From Choristoneura fumiferana (lineage: Eukaryota; Arthropoda; Insecta; Lepidoptera; Tortricidae): a stretch of 64,000 nucleotides of DNA. The position numbers and the translations under genes were made by a program. The notes under the pieces are model-generated. The model saw only the letters and a program-made list of their open reading frames with translations, made no database searches and was not told the origin of the DNA. The DNA lies in the NCBI RefSeq assembly GCF_025370935.1, contig NC_133472.1, positions 27,452,401-27,516,400 on the forward strand. The letters run 5' to 3'. Below are positions 44,501-51,648 of this stretch, piece by piece. The number at the start of each line of letters is the position of its first letter. Position 1 is the stretch's first letter.

Positions 44501-46795
44501 GGATTAATGCAAAAGTATGGATAACGTGGTCTAATTTTAGTCGGCATTTCTATCAACTTTTAAAACGTAAAAAAGTAGTTATATTGGCATAAGTACAAAC
44601 AATAGTTGGGCGTATGGTATCGCGAAGTTTTTTGTAGACATTGATAATTGTATTCTGTAACATCGTAGAACATTTTTTCGTTCTATCATGAATAATTTCC
44701 GCAGCGCATGCGATGAAAGATATTTTATGGCAACTTTTTTTACGCTTCGATTTACTTTATTGAAGTTTTAGTACGGAACTCTAATATTTTCTTGTAATAA
44801 ATATAGCTTATGGCACTTTGAAATAATTTAACATTGTAATGGTGAAAGAATTTTTGCAATAGGTTCATTGCTTTTTGAGTTCATTCATAACAAACATCCA
44901 AATCTTTCCTCTTTATTATATTAGTATAGATTAAAAAAGCTTTCGGATGCGTCGGACGGGATTTATCCCGCAACCAATATGTATAATAGCAAGTGTTACC
45001 TTGTGACGTGACGTTGTTGCGTTGTGCAGGTGGTGGGCGGGCGCGGCGCGGACGCGCGGCGCGAGTACCGGCTGCTGTGCCGCGGCGCGCACGGCGCGGT
45101 GGTGCGCGCGCTGGCGCTGTTCGCGGAGGTGCCGGCGCGCGGCGCGCACACGCTGGTGCTGGAGCTAGTGGGCGGCGGCGCGCTGCTGGAGTGGGCTGCC
45201 GCGCAGCCGCAGCTCTACACGCAGCGGCTCGTGGCGCAGCACGCGCGCCAGCTGCTCGCCGCGCTCGACTGGCTGCACGCCAACAACGTCGCGCATCTCG
45301 ACGTCAGGGTACGCACGCCACCCACCCCTCACATCAAACGTTTCACGAACGTTAGCGTCATCATATTCAGACCTTTTTTTACCTACAAGGTGACTGGGGG
45401 GATCTGAGCAAAACCAAACCTACCGGATTCAGTTAGTTAATACCACATAATAGCAGAGGCCGTGAAATATGGGATTGCCGGCCGAGTATTTATAGATAGC
45501 CGAGTGTTAACGAGGCCATCTAGAGATACGCGGCCGACAATCAATACCATATCGTACCAGTATTTGTGATATTAAAGTTTGGTTTTTACATAGGATTAGG
45601 TATAAACGGAGTGTTCTCCCAGACGTCTATGTGCGCCTATTTTGCGTATTTGTTTTTCCTATATTGCAAACAAAAAGTACTCAATTAATTACTAAGTGCA
45701 TGGTCACTCTGCAATTAAAAATGTGGAGTGTTTTACTTAAAAGTACGTGTAGAGTTGGTCGTGCTCACTTCTCCCGAATGACCCATTGTTATTGTTTTGT
45801 AATTTAATACTTACATAATAGAAAACAAAAGGTATTTGTTTCAAATGGGGCAACCACAATATTTATTATAACTATCTTTTTTATTAATCTTGTACTTACT
45901 TTAAAATAAATGTGATTGAATTGATGTCTATCAGCGCAGTGAGAAAGCTGAAAAAAAAAATATGAAACTTTTGTCGCACGTTTACTTGCAGCCGGAAAAC
46001 ATCCTGGTGGAGTTGTCGGGGTCACATGCTCAGTTAAAACTAGTGGACCTCGGCTCGGCGGTGGAACTGGACGAGAGCGGCGGCGCGAGCGCGGGAGCGG
46101 GCCGCGAGGTGCTGCCCCCAGCGCCCGCGCAGCTCGAGTTCGCGCCTCCCGAGTGCGTGCTCGGCCGCCCGCCCGCGCCCGCCTGGGACGCCTGGGCCGC
46201 GGGAGTCTTCCTTTACGTGTTCCTCACTGGGGTTAGTGACAGGCCAAAAAAGACAAACTACATAACTAGATAATAGTTAAAAAAAAACTATCAATCCTCC
46301 ATTTTGTTTAATCCTTACTTGAATATTCTATCGAAATAAAATAATATTATTCATAAGAACAACTGCTAGCTTGGCTTACATGTCATAAGACTAAAAAAAA
46401 AAACATTTCAGTTATCGCCTTTCTTGGACGAATCGATAGAAGAGACAACTGCGAACATAATTAAGTGCGACTACTGCTTCCCTCCGGAGCATTGGGCGGG
46501 CATCGCGGAGTCGGTGCAGCAGCTGATCCGTGGGCTGCTGGAGCCGACGCCCGCGCGCCGCCTGCTCCCGCGCGCCGCGCTGGCCGACCCCTGGTTCGAC
46601 GAGGTACCCACCCGCGCACTAGTACCATCTTGCCTGCACCTCAGCAGCCGTAGCTAGAACTAATAGCATTTTGGTGTTACACAGGCGCCGGCGACTGCGC
46701 TCTCAGCCAGCCAACTCAAAACGTTCCTGGACCGGCGGCGGCCGGCCGGCCACGGCAACACGCTGCACGCGTTGCGCTCGCCCAACGACACCTGA
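11525..46795 (+). CDS. trio: Trio/Kalirin-family RhoGEF, C-terminal half (17 exons)
   Basis: Spliced gene model of 17 exons (each listed separately) giving 1,126 residues and a TGA stop at 46793-46795. Exon lengths and phases are mutually consistent at all 16 junctions and every intron has GT/AG ends. Domain order is basic/Ser-Pro linker, DH2 (exons 6-9), PH2 (exons 9-11), linker (exon 12), Ig and FN3 (exon 13), kinase (exons 13-17). This is the tail architecture of vertebrate Kalirin and of Trio. The family activates Rho-type GTPases (GEF2 classically RhoA) in axon guidance and cytoskeletal control. Residue-level landmarks include DLLIKPIQRIQKYHLL in DH2 and the HLD...PEN catalytic loop in the kinase. 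The second SH3 that sits before the Ig domain in vertebrates was not found between exons 12 and 13. Drosophila Trio, as I know it, lacks Ig and kinase, so this insect copy is the longer ancestral form. Sec14, spectrin repeats, GEF1 and first SH3 are outside the window. The name trio versus kalirin is a labelling choice. Confidence 0.93.
11826..12275 (-). pseudogene. Tc1-like transposase relic
   Basis: The C-terminal half of a Tc1/mariner-superfamily transposase read on the - strand in at least three frames. From high to low coordinates the landmarks are VDKLAVQRFQSAS and VMVWG, then YCFQQD (second catalytic Asp), TQDWCRTNLTDF, SSPDLNPL (third acidic residue region) and the C-terminus IPDEIVRATCN. 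At least two frameshifts and stop codons make it non-functional. No terminal repeats were identified. Confidence 0.85.
12276..12339 (+). repeat. repeat family D, left part (split by insertion)
   Basis: Text AACCCCCGACGCAAAAAGAG... to CTGTGGCACCGT is the start of a repeat that resumes at 13076 with AGCTCTTAAACGGGT. The junction would be seamless if the 730-bp element between were removed. Confidence 0.75.
12340..13069 (+). mobile_element. unclassified element family B, copy 1
   Basis: 730-bp unit starting CACAGAATATATAATAGTA and ending GGCCGCCCTGTGG, flanked by direct repeats CACCGT (12334-12339, 13070-13075). The same unit is at 51722-52536 with different flanks, which defines both ends. It has a TATATAATA box near the left tip, a GC-rich 160-bp block, then AT-rich sequence. 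Ends carry only a short inverted CACAG/CTGTG. Could be a solo LTR-like unit or a non-autonomous DNA element. Confidence 0.8.
13070..13260 (+). repeat. repeat family D, right part
   Basis: Continues the repeat interrupted at 12339, with wording such as TTTGAATGCGG and GAACTTTGAAGTGACAATGT that I know from moth genomes. It includes the second copy of the CACCGT target duplication. Confidence 0.65.
13772..13874 (+). repeat. microsatellite (GCGAT)n then (GGAT/GGAC)n
   Basis: Runs of GATGC pentamers switch to tetramers of GGAT/GGTT/GGAC over ~100 bp. Simple repeat, likely length-variable. Confidence 0.9.
13955..14187 (+). repeat. repeat family E, copy 1
   Basis: Matches 26933-27175 in inverted orientation over the whole length, including CAGAGACGATCC, GATGTCACTACCAGATTATTG and CAAATTTCAAGTC. 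Non-coding; ends in an AAACA-rich tail. Confidence 0.8.
16448..16580 (+). repeat. repeat family F, copy 1
   Basis: Contains GCCGAGTGTTAACGAGGCC followed by ATCTAGAGATACG and GCCGACAAT, repeated in the same orientation at 45450-45545. CGAGGCC units on both strands suggest a foldback-type element. Confidence 0.75.
19119..19249. mobile_element. TACAGTC-family miniature element, 131 bp
   Basis: Left tip CAGTCAAGTGCAAAAATA and right tip TATTTTTACACTTGACAT are inverted copies with the last bases mutated, with TA on the outside. Tc1/mariner-type MITE in a trio intron. Confidence 0.75.
19863..19992 (+). CDS. trio: trio exon 2 (RWL linker motif)
   Basis: The acceptor follows a pyrimidine-rich tract and the exon ends AAG before gtaact. 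After the single base completing Gly it reads 43 codons beginning RRWLGLRKPSQVKTDKV. This resembles the conserved SLRKWLTNPVRRLSQGK segment of vertebrate Trio, which also precedes GEF2. The rest is a Lys/Ser/Pro-rich disordered linker. Confidence 0.85.
20610..20732 (+). CDS. trio: trio exon 3 (acidic linker, PLPPPM-like)
   Basis: Acceptor CTTCAG, donor gtaaca, 41 codons in phase 0. An Asp/Glu/Ala-rich stretch ends in ELPPPMKPIQ, the counterpart of the PLPPPMAIQ motif just upstream of vertebrate Trio GEF2. Presumed disordered. Confidence 0.88.
20941..21003 (+). CDS. trio: trio exon 4 (short linker exon)
   Basis: A 63-nt exon of 21 codons between TTTCCAG and gtaagt, phase 0 at both ends, Gln/Ser/Pro/Ala-rich. 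It is identified by position, splice signals and phase; the peptide is not diagnostic. Confidence 0.8.
21143..21226 (+). CDS. trio: trio exon 5 (ADIAEIEQIVKEKM helix)
   Basis: 28 codons between TTTTCAG and gttagg, ending ADIAEIEQIVKEKM. This matches the short amphipathic SAIEELVKSKM segment that lies between the proline motif and the DH domain in vertebrate Trio/Kalirin. Both borders are phase 0. Confidence 0.88.
22143..22364 (+). CDS. trio: trio exon 6 (acidic EA repeat and start of DH2)
   Basis: 74 codons after CCATCAG and before gtaaac. The first half contains an imperfect GAGGC(G/C) repeat coding for alternating Glu-Ala, so its length may vary between alleles. The second half begins the GEF2 DH domain with REYVLRELLETEEVYVADL, conserved region 1 of RhoGEF domains, where the Glu contacts the GTPase. 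Confidence 0.93.
24007..24126. repeat. hairpin element with 20-bp arms
   Basis: TTAATTTGATAGTGACACAA (24007-24026) and its exact reverse complement (24107-24126) enclose 80 bp. Miniature element in the intron before trio exon 7. Confidence 0.8.
24208..24305 (+). CDS. trio: trio exon 7 (DH2, FGNIEAIYDWHR)
   Basis: Acceptor TGATCAG, donor gtaagt. It codes for 32 residues plus two bases and contains MIFGNIEAIYDWHR, nearly identical to the IVFGNIHQIYDWHR motif of Trio GEF2. The trailing GA joins C of the next exon to make the Asp of the WHRD motif. Confidence 0.95.
24795..24814. repeat. short perfect hairpin in repeat sequence
   Basis: GGGGGCAC and GTGCCCCC around a GGTA loop. The surrounding text (CCAAGTCGAGCA..., ACACGGCCGTACAAT) reads like a common moth repeat, so I see this as part of a transposon and not a terminator. 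Confidence 0.55.
25151..25343 (+). CDS. trio: trio exon 8 (middle of DH2)
   Basis: After the one-base Asp completion it reads 64 codons from KFLLELQACV to LRQKLGHKLQ, with donor gtgtgt. It contains YCRNKPVSEYIVSEHDHYF and ELRQKLGHKLQ, matching YCQNKPKSEHIVSEY and DLKQRLGHRLQ of vertebrate Trio/Kalirin GEF2. Confidence 0.95.
26456..26653 (+). CDS. trio: trio exon 9 (DH2 conserved region 3)
   Basis: 66 codons between TTACAG and gtacgc. It contains DLLIKPIQRIQKYHLL, the invariant RhoGEF helix that binds the GTPase switch regions, and NDMMDVGRLQGF, which ends DH2 and leads into PH2. Vertebrate Trio has NDMMNVGRLQGF. A Gly/Ala-rich stretch (SESGGASS) replaces the helix-connecting residues in between. 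Confidence 0.96.
26933..27175 (-). repeat. repeat family E, copy 2
   Basis: Inverted copy of 13955-14187. It lies between trio exons 9 and 10. Confidence 0.8.
27682..27864 (+). CDS. trio: trio exon 10 (PH2, N-terminal half)
   Basis: 61 codons between TTGTACAG and gtacac, phase 0. It reads GNITAQGKLLLQ, then VFLFEQCVIFSEPV, the beta strands of the PH domain that follows DH2. It matches GKIVAQGKLLLQ and IFLFEQIVIFSEPL of vertebrate Trio. Confidence 0.95.
28190..28416 (+). CDS. trio: trio exon 11 (PH2, C-terminal half)
   Basis: 75 codons plus two bases between TTGATAG and gtaagt. It covers the last PH2 strands and the C-terminal helix with the hallmark Trp (QQWTATLSRILHSQREMIKR), equivalent to RQTWIHEINQILENQRNFL in vertebrate Trio. 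The donor overlaps an in-frame TAA (28418-28420), so keeping this intron would end the protein right after PH2 with only one extra residue. Confidence 0.94.
29039..29343 (-). mobile_element. tRNA-derived SINE with 13-bp target duplication
   Basis: Element body 29052-29330 lies between direct repeats TGACACCTTGTTT (29039-29051 and 29331-29343). On the - strand it carries a tRNA-like module at ~29187-29254 with a split RNA polymerase III promoter: a B box GGTTCGATTCC and an A-box-like TGGTGTAGCGG. The 3' end is T/A-rich. About 75 bp precede the tRNA-like part. The tRNA-like arms (CCAGCA/TGCTGG) pair but this is not taken as a working tRNA. Confidence 0.9.
30715..31063. mobile_element. inverted-repeat element with nested insertion
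   Basis: Arms carrying GATTCACAAGAGCTGGCAC (left, ~30719) and the complement GTGCCAGCTCTTGTGAATC (right, ~31039) pair over ~40 bp. A smaller TACAGTC element sits inside. Confidence 0.7.
30838..30943. mobile_element. TACAGTC-family miniature element, 106 bp
   Basis: Tips CAGTCGAGGGCAAAAATA and ATGCCTTTGACTG; left flank TA, right flank mutated to TG. It contains CAGCCATAGCGTCAAA as in the element at 57814-57908, so the two are close relatives. Confidence 0.75.
33469..33616. mobile_element. hairpin MITE, CCCTGTTTC tips
   Basis: Tips CCCTGTTTCACCA and GGCGAAACAAGGG are inverted, with inner arms ATTATACG / CGTATAAT and GCCG...CGGC. Related by tips and layout to 48909-49019. Confidence 0.7.
34416..34559. 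mobile_element. MITE with CCCCTAATCCTTATTCATAA tips
   Basis: Left tip CCCCTAATCCTTATTCATAA (from 34417) and right tip CTTATGAATAAGGGGG (to 34558) are inverted. 140-bp non-coding element. Confidence 0.7.
35021..35130 (+). repeat. tRNA-like module, copy 1
   Basis: Contains TTTTCGGCCAGTTGGTTGG, a TCTAGTT segment and a B-box-like GGTTCAAATCC followed by TGTCCGGCAATTCGAAAATA. Very similar to the module 247 bp downstream. The arms do not make a convincing tRNA, so a decayed tRNA-derived repeat is most likely. Confidence 0.55.
35268..35375 (+). repeat. tRNA-like module, copy 2
   Basis: Repeats the previous module (TTTTCGGCTGGTTGGTTGG, GGTGATCTAGTTGA, TTTTAATTCCTGTCCGACAAT). The B box is more decayed than in copy 1. 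Confidence 0.55.
36326..36530 (+). CDS. trio: trio exon 12 (disordered Ser/Pro/Ala linker)
   Basis: Acceptor CCCGATAG, donor gtgagt. One base completes Ala from the PH2 exon, then 68 codons, ending TSPTQPN in phase 0. Composition is Ser/Pro/Ala/Arg-rich with no domain, as expected for the linker between PH2 and the Ig domain. Codon use is GC-rich like the neighbouring exons and unlike the flanking intron. Identification rests on phase, splice sites and context. Confidence 0.82.
36597..36897. repeat. repeat tails ending in GAT microsatellite
   Basis: Starts CTAATATTATGAATACGAAAGTAAC with CTTAAACCGCTGAACCGATTT, a widespread moth repeat motif, and ends GAGGCCTGTGCCCAGCAGTG... then (GATGAT)n. 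The CCCAGCAGTGGGAC tail also occurs at ~20493-20506. Confidence 0.6.
39559..40650 (-). mobile_element. 5'-truncated non-LTR retrotransposon (jockey/CR1-like)
   Basis: Body 39570-40639 is flanked by GGTATCGTAGT (39559-39569) and GGTATCGCAGT (40640-40650), an 11-bp target duplication with one mismatch. On the - strand it encodes the RT C-terminal region: the thumb-like motif KYLGVTLDRSLTYKNHL, a C-terminal domain, and a Cys-His motif CECGDPKKTIHHIVFECP near the end. Two open pieces (40616-40185 and 40082-39657) are separated by a stop or frameshift near 40090-40185. The 3' end is a TAAATAAATAAATA tail. Clade assignment is tentative. Confidence 0.85.
40830..41215 (-). repeat. repeat family C, copy 2
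   Basis: Inverted relative of 10629-11310 without the central ~250-bp insertion. It lies just right of the LINE. Confidence 0.75.
43264..44025 (+). CDS. trio: trio exon 13 (Ig, FN3, kinase N-lobe start)
   Basis: Large exon of 254 codons between TAACAG and gtacat, phase 0. Residues ~30-115 form an Ig domain with the conserved Cys (LACRA), Trp (ASWRK) and DAGVYC motif. Residues ~120-205 form an FN3 domain (PGVPAV..., LVVQWDEA, LPAGQYSFRLVCA). From ~215 the kinase starts with the glycine loop EIGRGRTARV and the ATP-binding lysine in VALKQ. Kalirin has the same Ig-FN3-kinase order; human TRIO has no clear FN3. Extreme GC content makes long open shadows in other frames. Confidence 0.95.
45030..45308 (+). 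CDS. trio: trio exon 14 (kinase N-lobe to catalytic loop)
   Basis: 93 codons between GTGCAG and gtacgc. It includes a helix-C candidate (ARREYRLLCRG, Glu available for the Lys salt bridge), hinge region HTLVLELVGGGALLEW, and the helix before the catalytic loop, ending VAHLDVR. Vertebrate Trio reads IAHLDLKPEN here, so the unusual HLD is shared but the following Lys is Arg. The codon is AGG, placed directly at the donor. Confidence 0.95.
45450..45545 (+). repeat. repeat family F, copy 2
   Basis: Same wording as 16448-16580 (GCCGAGTGTTAACGAGGCC, ATCTAGAGATACG), truncated on the right. It lies in the short intron between trio kinase exons 14 and 15. Confidence 0.75.
45992..46231 (+). CDS. trio: trio exon 15 (kinase PEN, DLG, activation segment)
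   Basis: 80 codons between CTTGCAG and gttagt. It starts PENILVE, continues LVDLGSAVEL (metal-binding Asp kept, DFG changed to DLG), then a Gly/Ala/Pro-rich activation segment, then EFAPPECVLG in the APE position and WDAWAAGVFLYVFLTG, matching SDTWSVGVLTYVLLSG of vertebrate Trio. Confidence 0.95.
46412..46603 (+). CDS. trio: trio exon 16 (kinase C-lobe)
   Basis: 64 codons between TTTCAG and gtaccc. It reads LSPFLDESIEETTANIIK and FPPEHWAGI, then LLEPTPARRLLPRAAL and PWFDE, aligning with VSPFLDDSVEETCLNICR and LLQEDPAKRPSAALAL of vertebrate Trio. It carries the conserved Arg of kinase subdomain XI. Confidence 0.95.
46685..46795 (+). CDS. trio: trio terminal coding exon 17
   Basis: After TTACACAG it reads 36 codons and TGA at 46793. 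The segment SASQLKTFLDRRRP matches TSRLTSFIERRK near the C-terminus of human TRIO, so the protein ends about where the family does. An apparent longer open frame through here (46671-47267) is in another phase and runs into 3' UTR. Confidence 0.93.
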   Translation, partial: APATALSASQLKTFLDRRRPAGHGNTLHALRSPNDT

Positions 46796-48290
46796 CGCAT
46801 GGATTCTGACCAGCGCCAAGAAAGCGACTAGACTGCATTGCTCTTTGACAGATTCGACTGAAGACGTCTACGGTACCTGCCTGACGACCAGCATCGTTGT
46901 TATTATTCGAATCTTTGTATGTGTTGAACATTGGTTAGTGTTTCTATCTTTAAATTCATGCGATGCCCGAAGGAAAAACTTAAATTATCAATATGTTGTA
47001 TATTGTTTGGAAAAAGTGGCGATGTTGACTTGTTTACATAAACTAAACGTCAATGTGTACCACTTCACACACAAACGTAACTTTTCGGATGAAAAAGGTT
47101 GCATGCTTAGAAAGGAGCCAGTCAGTTGGTTTTTGACATGCATCAGTAGACTGCAACCCAATACTTGTACTCGACGCAGAACTATGTGCTCCAAGCTAAC
47201 GATAAACTATTGTCATTCTTTAGTCAATATGCCCACCTGTGTGTTTGGTATTTTTAGTTTTATGTAGATATCTATAACATGCGAGGAGTCTTGTTTCGTT
47301 ATTCAGCAATTACATACCCAAACGTTTTATATCGAACAACACTCCCGTCTCTTTTCAGGTTTCCTTACAAAAATATGTGATGACCCGGGTCATCCTTTTT
47401 ATATCGGGATACCAGACAATATTATATTTATAGTTTTAGCTGTCGGAATTGTATAATTTGCGTGGTTTCTAGGATGGCCGTTTGTAAGGAAAGTGACTGT
47501 GATTTATGCTTAAAGTTAAATGATGCTAATTTCTAATTGTATGTTGTACTTTCTAAACATTATTCAAGTATATATTATAGAAATTAAGAATAAGCCTAAA
47601 TTTGTTCTAATTATGTGACCAAATGCATATGTATAAAGTTTATTGTGAAATTGGTATGCTTGTCATGTTAGTATTTTATGTAATAGCGTCAGTGTAGATA
47701 TGGCATTTGACGCTTGTCCTTGGAGATCCTGAAAATGAACTATAATAACTCTTGAATACTTTGTTTCACTACCTATCGTACACATTATTAGAATGTACTT
47801 ATTATTTTATTTTTACAATCTATACAGCAGAAATCATGAATTATAATTTTGCCCACTTTTCTTGTTATGAATAGAGTTTTAAGTTATTTTTTAATCTTTA
47901 TATTTATCAGTTGTAATCTAGATTTTTACCTTACCACAATGATAATGAGCAAAATCCTGTGTCTATATCTGTTTTTAATGATCTCGTGACCAGGGAGTCG
48001 TTCCTTAAAACCTACCTGTACATTTTTGTATTTTTTTTATTTTTTAAATGCACTCAATATTGCTCAGCATAATTCATCTATAGCTTTCTTTTTACTCTTT
48101 GTCTTTTAATTTTGTTTTAACAAATTGAAAAACTTTAAGTATTTGTTTCTTTTGTTTAAAAAAATACAGAGGTTTTCTGGAATATAAGAACGACCCAGTG
48201 CTGCAAGTTTTGAGGAACAGACCCGGAAATACCACTTAAGTCCAGTCAAAAGTAACATATTACAGTAGTTTCGGATATAAAATAAAATAC
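46796..48290 (+). other. probable trio 3' UTR
   Basis: AT-rich non-coding sequence after the trio stop with no repeat I recognise. The first canonical AATAAA on the + strand is at 48281-48286, which would give a ~1.5-kb UTR. The end is inferred and could be earlier through a variant signal. Confidence 0.45.
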
Positions 48291-48908
48291 AAATTTGAAA
48301 CACAGTATAATAGGATATTATATGTGTATGTATATATAGTTAATAGTCAAACACTCGTTATTTACCATCAGAAATAGTACTGTTGTGATAATTTTCTATA
48401 ATTGTTACAGTTAGGGTTTTACGCCCGGCCAATCTTTGCAGCATTGCCCATATACATCTGGGGTAGGAACTATTTTTTCTTTGTACTAAATTGCTGCATC
48501 AGCGATTACTGGTTTAGATAGATACCTTTGGAAAAAATAGTGAACAGATTTTTTATGTACATAGCATTGATGAATCCTTGACATTCGTTTGTTAATCGTA
48601 CTTGCATAAAACTACATGAAGATTATATGTGCATTCCGTAAAAGTTTGTTAAGTAACATCTTCAATGGTCGAACTTTTTTTACGGAAAGAAGTTTCTATA
48701 ATATAAAACTAAACTAGCACTGACAGTATGTTTTTAAACATAATCAATTATAGTTATTGAAAATATTTTAAGTGTAGTCAAAATGACTTCTTCCGCCTTC
48801 GATCAGTAATACCAAAGATAACGGGCCACATAAGCAAATGTTGTTTGCATAGATATATAGGTACCTACTTACATAACGATAAGTCCACAACACTTACGGG
48901 CACTTACG

Positions 48909-49019
48909 CTTATTTGACGGATAAATGTAATGCCGTTTCCGTTTATTGGAACAAAACAAACAGAGACGGCATTACATTTATCCGTCAAATAAATTTAATC
49001 AATGGATGGTGAAACAGGG
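48909..49019. mobile_element. palindromic MITE with 27-bp perfect arms
   Basis: TTATTTGACGGATAAATGTAATGCCGT at 48910-48936 is exactly complementary to 48966-48992. The right end continues to GGTGAAACAGGG, the tip type seen at 33469-33616; the left tip is missing. Confidence 0.8.
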
Positions 49020-49734
49020 TTAATCTTGGGCATATAATAACATCTAGAAAGAGTCGCAAATCTCGAAATATCGAAATCTCGTAAATAGAATCTTACGCTA
49101 GGAAACAATATCAGTTTCATCTGTACTGCTTGCACTTTAGCATGGTGCGAATGAGATTTGACACAACGTTTCGTTTTACTGAAAGAGAATTGCTGCGGTT
49201 TATACGTTTGGTGTTTTATTCAAATTGCAGTCCAAATATGACTGGATTGAAATATTTAAACTTAAAGAAAACTGTGTTAGAGGAAAAATTTACGCTACTT
49301 ATTTTTTATTATCGATAAAAGACATAATATGCATGCATTGTTACAAAACGTAATATGCATGTAACGAAACATTAGAGACTAGTCTAGTGATGAGCCACCA
49401 ATGTACCACGTGTTTATCGATACTTTTTATAAATTTGTAAGTAACGAACGTGTAAAGTCACATTTTATTCCTTGGGACCTATGCGTTTTATTTTCAACAC
49501 GCACACACGCACATATAAATCAATAGATAGGTACAGCAGTTGAATGTTCATATTTATCTGGTTTAAGGTGAGATTATTATGTGGATACTAGTGCTTACAC
49601 GCAGCTTCGCACGCATAAATCATTAGATACAGCTGTTGGGTTGAAACTCCGAGATTTTACAAAATTCCGGCGGGACTTGCATTGTTTTCGTTGCGAACAG
49701 AAATTCCCGTGGAAATTCCCGAAAATTACATTTA

Positions 49735-49985
49735 CAAAAATCGTATTGGCAACCCTACAATGGTTTTAAAAGGCCTATCAATGATACTCACACTATGGGG
49801 TTAGCCGAGAAAAAAAATAACCCCCACTTTACGTATGGGAGGTTCCCTAAAAAATTTTTTTTTCTAACATTTTGTCCGCATAGTTCTTACATATACTGTA
49901 TCCGTGCAAAATTACAGCTTTCTAGAATTGAGTCTCGGAGCAAAGCCGCGAACGGACGGACAGAGATATGGCAAAATTATATAAA
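49735..49985 (+). repeat. repeat family A, copy 3 (partial)
   Basis: Matches the 3' 40% of the copies at 8671 and 58942 (ACAATGGTTTTAAAAGGCCT, GGGGTTAGCCGAGAAAAAAA, ATTACAGCTTTCTAG). Confidence 0.75.
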
Positions 49986-50940
49986 TATAAAAAAAAACCG
50001 TGGCACGACTACTCGATAGAGTACTAATAGAAATGAATGTGAATTATGACGGGATTAACGATTAAAAATAATAGTTTTATCGATTCGAGTTTTAAACTTC
50101 CACTTCTCTAGTCTGTGATTTTGACAAATGTCATTTGCGTCATGCTATGTTTTATTTACTACAGTACCTATGAACTAAGACCTCACACTGCAAGTGAGGC
50201 GTTACTCACTGAGACAACTTTAGTCACCGACGCGTTATCTTTGGTATATATTTTAGGTATCTGTAATTTTGACGACATGTATTTGCTTTTTTATGGATAA
50301 AAATACGACACGCAGCATTTAGCGACTTCCTAGTTTCATATAGGTAATTCACCAGCCAGAGTCATATTTAGGTATGGAGATGTATTTGTACTCGTGTAAC
50401 TTTATAAAGTTCATAATATAATTTTGTGAAAACAAGTAAATCTTTCAATTGTTTTCTTTCTAACATCACCATAACCTTTTCACTGAAGTCTGCGTTGTTC
50501 TTGTCATAAACCGAAAAGTACCTAGGAAGTAATAAAACTATATACGTATTTGCTATTATTTATTAAAATGCATTACTAAAGTGCATTGTTATCGTTTCAT
50601 AATAAAATAATAGTTTTATGACACAACACACAAAGCTTATTTTAAGACAAAATATAGGAGATTTATTAGTGAAACATAAAACAGCAACACCCTTAACTGA
50701 CCATCCATGAACCTTGTGACAAAATAGCTAAGTGCGCAAAATGGTCATTTAAATGTGGTACCTAATGTTTATTTAGATCTCTAAATTCAAATTTAAAAAT
50801 AAGTTACTTTTTGCTTACATCCTATCAGTGCTACTGCTATGCACATTGTCATGCTTTAAATAACATTCATACTAAAACAACACAGAAAAAAAAAGGTACA
50901 CTAAATGTCTGTTCAGATGACATACTTGTAAGTCAGCATT

Positions 50941-51087
50941 AAGGCTGTATTTCCACCAGAGATGTGCGAGGATGTGTTGTGAAACATCTGAGCGGAGCGA
51001 GGCTAAGTAAAGAAGAGTTTCCATTGGTTCATGAAAAACGCATTCTTCGCAACATATCCTCATACATCTCTGGTCGAAACGCAGCCT
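50941..51087. mobile_element. MITE with AAGGCTG/CAGCCT tips
   Basis: Arms CCACCAGAGATGTGCGAGGATG and CATATCCTCATACATCTCTGG pair over ~40 bp including tips AGGCTG and CAGCCT, with TTA-type flanks. Sits in the probable Ldh 3' UTR. Confidence 0.8.
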
Positions 51088-51483
51088 AATAATAATAACA
51101 TCATTATGAGAAATGACGAGCTAAATCTAACTGTTCACAAAATTAATACATTTTAGTAACTAATGGTATCTATTTTGTATCGATAGATATTCGGTAAATA
51201 ACTAATTTGATAATACTGATAAAAAATACAAGTTATGTGCTATTAATTTGTTTGATTGCAAAACTACGTGTTGTAAACTTTAAAATGCAAGAGCCTATTT
51301 TTTCCGCCCTTAGCAAGGTACTTCAAATGCAGTAGAAAATCTAAATAAATACGACTAAGTAGTTAGGGATATTAAAGGTAGTGCACTGTTGACATCAAGC
51401 TACATATAAAATACACGCTTGCAATTTCGAATCGAATTTCGCTGTCATGTAGATACTCTGCTGAATAAAGAAGGGTAGGTGTT

Positions 51484-51648
51484 TTAGAAGTTGATGCCGG
51501 CCTGCACCTTGTCCATGAGACTGGCGGAGGTGCGCAGCTGGCCGGCCTCGGCCGCCGTCAGCGGCTGCCTGATCACGTCGCACACACCGGCGCGCCCCAG
51601 CACGCACGGCAGCGACAGGAACACCTCCTCCTCCACGCCGTGCTCTCC
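51484..51648 (-). CDS. Ldh: Ldh terminal exon 6
   Basis: 165 nt with TAA at 51484-51486, acceptor TTGTCAG. It reads GEHGVEEEVFLSLPCVLG and ends SLMDKVQAGINF, equal to the family C-terminus (VQAGLKF in Drosophila). Confidence 0.96.
   Translation of the reverse strand, partial: GEHGVEEEVFLSLPCVLGRAGVCDVIRQPLTAAEAGQLRTSASLMDKVQAGINF

Larger units (their letters stand above)
48291..51483. other. convergent intergenic region between trio and Ldh
   Basis: Contains a palindromic miniature element (48909-49019), a partial repeat copy (49735-49985) and a hairpin element (50941-51087). The rest is AT-rich. The left part of 50662-51483 is probably Ldh 3' UTR. Confidence 0.5.

Noticed and set aside
46671..47267. 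198-codon open frame over the trio terminal exon
   Set aside because: It is in a different phase from the kinase frame and most of it is AT-rich 3' UTR; the 36-codon exon ending at 46795 matches the Trio C-terminus.
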